64,000 nt of DNA, from assembly GCA_041738715.1 (NCBI GenBank), contig JBGSPI010000017.1, positions 1-64,000 on the forward strand. The letters run 5' to 3'. Below, in pieces: positions 58,657 through 64,000 of this stretch (its first letter is position 1; every line of letters begins with the position of its first letter). The translations under genes and the position numbers were made by a program. This stretch comes from Chamaesiphon sp041738715. GTDB taxonomy: Bacteria > Cyanobacteriota > Cyanobacteriia > Cyanobacteriales > Chamaesiphonaceae. The notes beneath the pieces are model-generated. The model saw nothing but the letters and a program-made list of their open reading frames with translations. It searched no databases and was not told where the DNA came from.

Positions 58657-60910
58657 ATCAACTCGTCAGTTACAGCCAAATATTTTATTGGCAAAATCAT
58701 TCAATCCAAAAACAGAAACTTGGCAAGGTGCTTATACACTGATCGGACATACAGCAGCAGTTGTCAATGCAGTGACAGCGATCGTCGATCGTTTGGGCGA
58801 TCGATTGATTTCTCAGTTTGCTTTAACTTGCGATCTGACTTACTTATTAGCAACGGTAAGATTAGCTGCTTATTTACACGATTGGGGTAAGGCTAATAGT
58901 CATTTTCAGCAAGTGGTGAGAAAACAACGCAATCCACTAGTAAATCCTCAACTGATTCGTCATGAGGTGGCTTCTGTTTTACTCGCCTGGGAATTTCGAG
59001 AATGGCTGATCCAAGCTGATGGAGATTTTTATATTGCTCTAGCTGCGGCTGGTGGACATCATCTGAAATTGGGTGGACGAAGTGGTAAAAAGACAGACGA
59101 TCTAGGTGAACTGCGCTTGGGAACTGGCGATACGGAATTGCATTTATATACAAGCCATCCTAATTTCAAAGGATTATTAAAATATGGTGTTAAAGCGATC
59201 GGATTACCCCGTCAAATTAAGCTTACTCGTAAGCCTGCTAATATTTGGTCGGTTAGCGAACTAAAGCATACTAAAAGGGACGAAATTCGGGCAGAGTTCG
59301 ATCGATGGCAACCAGATCCAGTATTCCTGGCAGTCGTCAAATCTTTGTTAGTAGCTGGAGATGCGATCGGATCGGCATTGCCTCCACAGGGGATCGATAT
59401 TCGATCGTGGATTGAGGGCGAACTCCGGCAAACCCTAACTGCTGAAAAGTTAGATCGAGTGATTTTATCTCGACTGAAACCTGGTGAATCATTGCGCCCA
59501 TTCCAAATGGATTTGGGCGCATCGACTGCACGAGTTACCCTCGCTAGAGCGGGCTGCGGTACTGGTAAAACTGTTGGTGCCTATAATTGGGCAAAACGCC
59601 ATGCGATCGATCGCAAGCTGATTTTCTGCTATCCCACTACGGGTACGAGTACCGAAGGCTTTATCGATTACGTTCACAACCAGTTAGATTCGGTACTGCT
59701 CCACTCCCGTGCAAATGTCGATCTCGAACGGGTGGAATTGACGAAACTCGCGGCTACAGGCGAAGAAGTCGATGCGGGAGATGGAACCGAAAATGAGATG
59801 GCTAAAAAACTCGAATCATTTAAAGCTTGGGGTAAAGAATCGATCGTTTGTACCGTCGATACAGTTTTGGGCTGGCTCCAGTGTAACCGCCGCCCGATGT
59901 ATCTGTTTCCAGCGATCGCCCAAGCTGCTTTTGTTTTCGATGAGGTGCATTGCTATGATGATTCGCTGTTTGGCGCACTATTACGATTCCTGGAAGTCGT
60001 CAAAGCACCGATTTTGCTGATGTCGGCATCGATTCAGCCTTGGCAATTGGCAGCGATCGAAACAGCGGTAGGCGAACCCATAAATATCGTTCAGGGGGCG
60101 GCAGATTTGGAGCAGCAGCCCCGTTATCGCTTTGAATATGCCGATGCGCCAAATTGGGCACGAGTCGCTCAGGAGCTAGAAAATGGTGGGAAGGTGCTGT
60201 GGGTTTGCAATCAGGTGAATACCGCAATTGGGGTGTATTTGGAGGCTAAAGCAAGAAATCTGAATGCGGTACTCTATCACAGTCGCTATCGGTATGAAGA
60301 TCGAGTTGAGCATCATCGATCGGTAGTGGATGGATTTCAACAGGATAAGCCCATTCTGGCGATCGCGACGCAAGTAGCCGAGATGTCATTAGACTTATCC
60401 GCAACGCTGCTAGTGTCCCAAATTGCCAATCCTGCGGGGCTGATTCAACGATTGGGACGTTTAAATCGTCGCTACTGCGGACATGCCTTAGATGCGCTAT
60501 TTTACCCCGATGGGGAGCCGGGATATCCTTACGATCCAACAACCGATCTGGCGGAAGGGTTGCGGTTAATCCAGTCATTTACGGGAGAAGTCAATCAAGC
60601 ACAACTGGCGGAGTGGTTGGAAAAATCCGATCTTGGCGGCAAACCTAACCAAGATTCGGTGCTACTCGATGGCAAATGGCGCACTTATCCAACATCGCTA
60701 CGGGAAGCCGGATATACCACCACAGTATTACTAGAACAGGATTTAAACATGATTAAATCTCAGTCGGCGAGTTTGATTCCACGATCCACAGTGCCGCTAA
60801 TTGTGAAGAAGCAAAAGTTAGATAAATGGGAACGATATAAATACTATCCGATCGCCCCAACTGCGGAATGGATCTATTCACAAGAAATCGGCGTGCAGGA
60901 GGTGAAATAG
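58646..60910 (+). CDS. cas3: Cas3 HD-nuclease/helicase
   Basis: 754 aa from the ATG at 58646, which overlaps the end of cas6 and follows GAGG. HD domain ~30-200: G-H-T-A-A-V, Y-L-H-D-W-G-K and G-G-H-H (metal-binding His and Asp). Helicase: Walker A G-C-G-T-G-K-T, DExH-type box F-D-E-V-H-C-Y, L-M-S-A-S-I, and motif VI L-I-Q-R-L-G-R-L-N-R-R. It unwinds and degrades target DNA recruited by Cascade. The fused HD-helicase is normal for type I systems. It is 3 bp from cas8. Confidence 0.93.
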   Translation: MQTKSTRQLQPNILLAKSFNPKTETWQGAYTLIGHTAAVVNAVTAIVDRLGDRLISQFALTCDLTYLLATVRLAAYLHDWGKANSHFQQVVRKQRNPLVNPQLIRHEVASVLLAWEFREWLIQADGDFYIALAAAGGHHLKLGGRSGKKTDDLGELRLGTGDTELHLYTSHPNFKGLLKYGVKAIGLPRQIKLTRKPANIWSVSELKHTKRDEIRAEFDRWQPDPVFLAVVKSLLVAGDAIGSALPPQGIDIRSWIEGELRQTLTAEKLDRVILSRLKPGESLRPFQMDLGASTARVTLARAGCGTGKTVGAYNWAKRHAIDRKLIFCYPTTGTSTEGFIDYVHNQLDSVLLHSRANVDLERVELTKLAATGEEVDAGDGTENEMAKKLESFKAWGKESIVCTVDTVLGWLQCNRRPMYLFPAIAQAAFVFDEVHCYDDSLFGALLRFLEVVKAPILLMSASIQPWQLAAIETAVGEPINIVQGAADLEQQPRYRFEYADAPNWARVAQELENGGKVLWVCNQVNTAIGVYLEAKARNLNAVLYHSRYRYEDRVEHHRSVVDGFQQDKPILAIATQVAEMSLDLSATLLVSQIANPAGLIQRLGRLNRRYCGHALDALFYPDGEPGYPYDPTTDLAEGLRLIQSFTGEVNQAQLAEWLEKSDLGGKPNQDSVLLDGKWRTYPTSLREAGYTTTVLLEQDLNMIKSQSASLIPRSTVPLIVKKQKLDKWERYKYYPIAPTAEWIYSQEIGVQEVK

Positions 60911-60913
60911 TTA

Positions 60914-62419
60914 ATGTCAAAACTTACGTTATCGCTACTCGATCCGAATACTTTATTACCCCACCGAGCGGGAATTGCTGGATTAGCCTTAGCATTATCA
61001 GGGATCGATTCGCAGGATGCACCATTAACTTGGAATGTCACTGAAGATGCCATAAATCTAACTTGGGCAGGCACAGATCAAGATGCCGTTCATTGGTTGC
61101 TAAGTCAAACTTATCAGATTCACGATGGCTATCTCAATGTGCCCGCACTGAAACTCGATCGACAGTCTCGATATACCTTTACTGAAGGCGTAACGGCGAC
61201 ACTATTACAGCATAGCAAACAACGCAATCGCGAGAAAAATACTGTCTCTTTAAATTTTACGATCGAAGATGGACAGCCAGAAATTAGATTAGAATTTCGT
61301 CCGGTAATTGACTGCTACTATACTCGCGAAATTTCTGATGCTTTCGACAAAAAAGGTAACTTCAAACAAGCGATCGCGCTCAAAGGGCATCATTTACCTG
61401 GATTAGTTGAATGTTTTGTCAACGGAGCGTATCAAGAATCACCAACTGGATTTCTATCTTTGTTATTTCTGCCCCTCGCTTGCAGTTATTACAAATTACC
61501 AGGATTTCTCGCCGCTTTAGTAATTCCAGAAGTAATAAATCTGGTGGAATGGGTAGCACAAAGACAGGAATCTTCGGGGCAAATCTTGCAACGGCTTAAA
61601 GCTCCCTATGCAGACTTTCGATCGAGTGGTGCGGGAGAATCGGCACTTCGCTTTCTGTTGCGGCAAAAAGTTACCGCAGGTGCTAAATATCTACCGATTC
61701 GTTATTGCGAGGTGTATCAACTGGGAAAACAACCTTGGGATGGCAATCAATCTTATCTCAAACAAGCCGTATATCGGGTGGAGGTAAAGCCAGAAATTTT
61801 AGAGCTATATGACATTGCCGAGCAACTATTTCCGGCAAAAGTTCGATTGACAGATAAAGGTGAAAGTTGGCTAGCAATTTCTAAAGTGTTGCCTTGGATT
61901 TCGGAAAACTTAGTACGCGGGAAACCTTGGTATGGCGGATTTTATGAATTTTACAAACGCAACGATATCTATGAACGTAAAGGACTAGTAAAAATGACAA
62001 ATCATCTCACCGCAGAAGAACAAATTTTATTTGATGCCATGCAAGGATCTTTTCGGATCTATCTGCGCGGGCAAATTATTCAAGCTCAAAAGCAAGGACG
62101 AAAACCCGATTATCCCCAAATAACCGATAAAGTAATCTATCGATTGCAACGTCCAAGTACCCAACAAGAATTTGCCACAGCATTAGTCGATTTCTTGAGC
62201 CAATTTCGGAGTAAAGCCGCTCGCTCTGCTGGTGCCCAAATTTATAGTTGGATTCACCGCGAAGCTAACTGGAAACAGGCGAGAGATTTGGTGTTACTGG
62301 CGATCGCAACCTATGCCAGTAAGAAAGAAGATAGTCCCGATGGCGTGGAAATCTCGATCGAATCAATCCCTGATCTGGAAACCGAAGAATCTACAAAATT
62401 TGAAATGGATCTCTCATAA
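60914..62419 (+). CDS. cas8: Cas8-type large subunit, MYXAN (Cmx8/DevT-like)
   Basis: 501 aa, no strong motif, but its length, position between cas3 and cas7, and beginning L-P-H-R-A-G-I-A-G-L-A-L-A-L (a Cmx8-type 'HRAGI.GL' start) point to the large subunit of subtype I-MYXAN effector complexes. It would hold the target's PAM side within Cascade. No Zn-ribbon with four paired Cys is visible. Separated from cas7 by 104 bp that contain a repeat (62458-62486). Confidence 0.82.
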   Translation: MSKLTLSLLDPNTLLPHRAGIAGLALALSGIDSQDAPLTWNVTEDAINLTWAGTDQDAVHWLLSQTYQIHDGYLNVPALKLDRQSRYTFTEGVTATLLQHSKQRNREKNTVSLNFTIEDGQPEIRLEFRPVIDCYYTREISDAFDKKGNFKQAIALKGHHLPGLVECFVNGAYQESPTGFLSLLFLPLACSYYKLPGFLAALVIPEVINLVEWVAQRQESSGQILQRLKAPYADFRSSGAGESALRFLLRQKVTAGAKYLPIRYCEVYQLGKQPWDGNQSYLKQAVYRVEVKPEILELYDIAEQLFPAKVRLTDKGESWLAISKVLPWISENLVRGKPWYGGFYEFYKRNDIYERKGLVKMTNHLTAEEQILFDAMQGSFRIYLRGQIIQAQKQGRKPDYPQITDKVIYRLQRPSTQQEFATALVDFLSQFRSKAARSAGAQIYSWIHREANWKQARDLVLLAIATYASKKEDSPDGVEISIESIPDLETEESTKFEMDLS

Positions 62420-62457
62420 AAATCATTCACAAAATGACAATCGAGATCCCCCCGTAG

Positions 62458-62486
62458 GGTGTGTTATCGTGCCAGCGTAACGCACC
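62458..62486. repeat. Dispersed GGTGCGTTA hairpin between cas8 and cas7
   Basis: GGTGTGTTA (62458-62466) and TAACGCACC (62478-62486) pair with one G-U wobble over an 11-nt loop. It is the widespread 'GGTGCGTTA...TAACGCACC' element, here inside the cas operon, and may reduce or tune downstream cas7/cas5 expression. Confidence 0.65.
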
Positions 62487-62523
62487 ATCATAAATAATCA
62501 ATCTTTAACCCTCAATAATTATC

Positions 62524-63384
62524 ATGTCTAAACATTTATTTGCGACCATTGTTACATCCACTGCTGTTGCTGCTAATAACCGAGGCGAAGGCGATGGTAG
62601 CACATTATCTACCCTCCAAAAAATTACTCGCGGTAACGACCAATACACGACAATTAGTGCCGAAGCAATTCGCTGGGGGTTACGCGAATACTTGCAAAAT
62701 CATCAGCCAGAATTAACCAATCGCACCTTCGATCCTGACAAAGATCTATACAACTTCAAAGATGAAGTATTTAGTGCCAAAAAATATATCGATGACGATC
62801 TCTTTGGGTTTATGGATGCCAAAAAAGGGACAAATAATGAGAATGCAACTAAAAAGCGGCGGGGTGCATTAGAAGTAAGTCGCGCCATTAGTCTCGATCC
62901 TTATTGGGGTGATGTCGCTTTTGGATCTAAAGGTGGAGCGAAGAATAATACTTCGATTCATAGCACCGAAATTCACTGTACTGCTTATCAATATACGATC
63001 GCACTTACCCCCGAAAGTTTACAAGATCCTCAACGCGCAGCATTAGTACTCGCTGCTATTTCTGCTGTGCGGCATGTGGGGGGAAATCATGCCCGATTCC
63101 TGTATGATTTTCGTCCAGAATCGATCATCATTCGCGTAACTCAAGATCCTAGTCCGTGGATTATGGATAGTTTTAAACGGATGGGAGAATCGATTGGTTG
63201 TCCAAAATTATTACGATTGGTTGAAGTTGGTGATGTCAATCCTAGCGAATTAATTGTAGCTGGTGAAGTTGCTGATACAGTATACGGTCAAAAGCTTGCA
63301 GATGCAGGTGTCAAAGTATTGCGCGGCGTAAAAGAAGCAATTTCCACCGCTCAAGAATTTTTAAAAACCGAGGTGAAAGCTTGA
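62524..63384 (+). CDS. cas7: Cas7-type backbone subunit (Cst2/DevR-like)
   Basis: 286 aa. The opening M-S-K-H-L-F-A-T-I-V-T-S-T-A-V-A-A-N-N-R-G-E is the DevR/Cst2 signature (with G-E-G/N-N near residue 18), then I-S-A-E-A-I-R-W-G-L-R-E and the RRM-like core H-C-T-A-Y-Q-Y-T-I-A-L-T. R-H-V-G-G-N-H-A-R-F-L-Y-D is the usual late Gly-rich motif. It forms the crRNA-covering filament of Cascade. Its stop shares a base with the cas5 start. Confidence 0.92.
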   Translation: MSKHLFATIVTSTAVAANNRGEGDGSTLSTLQKITRGNDQYTTISAEAIRWGLREYLQNHQPELTNRTFDPDKDLYNFKDEVFSAKKYIDDDLFGFMDAKKGTNNENATKKRRGALEVSRAISLDPYWGDVAFGSKGGAKNNTSIHSTEIHCTAYQYTIALTPESLQDPQRAALVLAAISAVRHVGGNHARFLYDFRPESIIIRVTQDPSPWIMDSFKRMGESIGCPKLLRLVEVGDVNPSELIVAGEVADTVYGQKLADAGVKVLRGVKEAISTAQEFLKTEVKA

Positions 63385-64000
63385 TGCAATTATATTTAGA
63401 TTGTCCCTGTACGAGTTTCCCCCGCAGCTTTGCACGGGATTATAAGGAAACCTATCAGTATCCGCCGCCATCGACAGTATATGGAATGCTATTGTCATTA
63501 GTCGGCGAGATCGATCTGATGGCACATATTGGTGTGAAAATCGCGATCGGCATTATCGGCGAGAATCCACCAATATCTAAAATCGTCCGCAAACAACGAC
63601 ACCACAAATTTAGTCGCACTCACGCTGGAACTTACCCCAGTAGCCAGTTTTCTAAGCCAAATCATCAGGAATTACTTACCGATCTGCAAGTCGTTGTTAG
63701 TATAGATTCTACTGAGGAAAAAGGTACAATTAAATTAGTCGAACGAATTGCGATCGCTTTAGCTACTCCCAGTCAAATTACCCGTTTTGGTGGGTTGAGT
63801 TTGGGCGAATCTTGGTCGTTAATTAATGGTGTCAGAACATATCGCGAATCTGATGGCGATATTCGCTGGCTGGTGAGAGATAAGCGGGGTTTAATCGGTT
63901 TGCCAGTTTGGATCGACAGGTCTACTACCCAAGGCAGATTTCAGCGATTTAGTCTGGGTGAATTTAGCGCAGACTGCTGGGTTTCGATCTTTCCACCGAT
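63384..64000 (+). CDS. cas5: Cas5 subunit (DevS/Cmx5-like), incomplete at the window edge
   Basis: The ATG at 63384 overlaps the cas7 stop (TGATG). The visible ~205 residues begin M-Q-L-Y-L-D-C-P-C-T-S-F-P-R-S-F-A-R-D-Y with Y-P-P-P-S-T-V-Y-G-M-L-L-S-L, the Cas5 start pattern (P-P-S-T-x-x-G), then K-I-V-R-K-Q-R-H-H-K-F-S-R and G-G-L-S-L-G-E-S (Gly-rich loop). It caps the 5' handle of the crRNA. The right end is cut by the window; cas1, cas2 and the array, if present, lie beyond. Confidence 0.9.
   Translation, partial: MQLYLDCPCTSFPRSFARDYKETYQYPPPSTVYGMLLSLVGEIDLMAHIGVKIAIGIIGENPPISKIVRKQRHHKFSRTHAGTYPSSQFSKPNHQELLTDLQVVVSIDSTEEKGTIKLVERIAIALATPSQITRFGGLSLGESWSLINGVRTYRESDGDIRWLVRDKRGLIGLPVWIDRSTTQGRFQRFSLGEFSADCWVSIFPP

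Noticed and set aside
62524..64000. Link between 'Dev' genes: devBCA-type exporter and DevR/DevS-like Cas proteins
   Set aside because: The names come from different organisms and processes; the proteins are unrelated and lie 56 kb apart.

Overview
This is almost certainly a cyanobacterial chromosome segment. It carries two CpcS/CpeS-family phycobiliprotein lyases and a PBS-lyase HEAT-repeat protein, a DesB-type omega-3 fatty acid desaturase, a DevBCA-type exporter and an AMIN-domain envelope protein, and it is saturated with GATCGATC/GCGATCGC (HIP1-like) words. The genus cannot be fixed from sequence alone; the very high density of CGATCGAT would fit a Chamaesiphon-like unicellular cyanobacterium, but that is a guess.

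Layout. 1-2.5 kb: a small accessory patch with the 3' end of an IS5-family element that has cut a nucleotidyltransferase-like gene, a DUF4365 protein and a BrnT/BrnA-type toxin-antitoxin pair. 2.5-10 kb: a TetR regulator divergent from a devB-devC-devA-type export operon, then an ABC exporter half-transporter and an outer-membrane beta-barrel protein. 10-16.2 kb: a transketolase-family (putative phosphoketolase) enzyme, a tiny membrane protein, a nucleotidyltransferase/degenerate phosphomannomutase fusion and a secreted beta-helix-like protein. Compact repeats (a nested insertion and a MITE-like palindrome) sit between convergent genes.

16.3-44.8 kb is the centre of interest. A phosphoglycosyl transferase faces a 26.5-kb, 12-gene, plus-strand block that mixes polysaccharide assembly (UDP-glucose dehydrogenase, OafA-type acyltransferase, O-antigen-ligase/polymerase, Wzx-like flippase, GT2, GT4 and WecG/TagA/CpsF glycosyltransferases) with four NRPS/PKS proteins. 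These are A-PCP-KS-AT-ACP-aminotransferase; formyltransferase-half C-A-PCP-TE; C-A-PCP; and docking-C(without catalytic His)-PCP-TE. The simplest reading is that the NRPS/PKS arm makes an unusual amino-acid or beta-amino-acid group that decorates, or is built together with, an exported glycan. The product is unknown.

44.9-57.5 kb: mostly housekeeping and accessory genes (glycerate 2-kinase with an orphan NarL-type regulator, phycobilin lyases, beta-lactamase-like hydrolase, two GNAT acetyltransferases flanking a thioredoxin-like [2Fe-2S] ferredoxin, Uma2 nuclease, peroxiredoxin, desB, histidine kinase). 56.5 kb to the right edge: a CRISPR-Cas type I effector operon of the MYXAN (DevTRS-like) kind: WYL regulator, an unrecognised 76-aa ORF, cas6, cas3, cas8/cmx8, cas7 and a cas5 that runs off the window. 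No cas1/cas2 and no CRISPR array are visible inside the window. No tRNA or rRNA gene was recognised.
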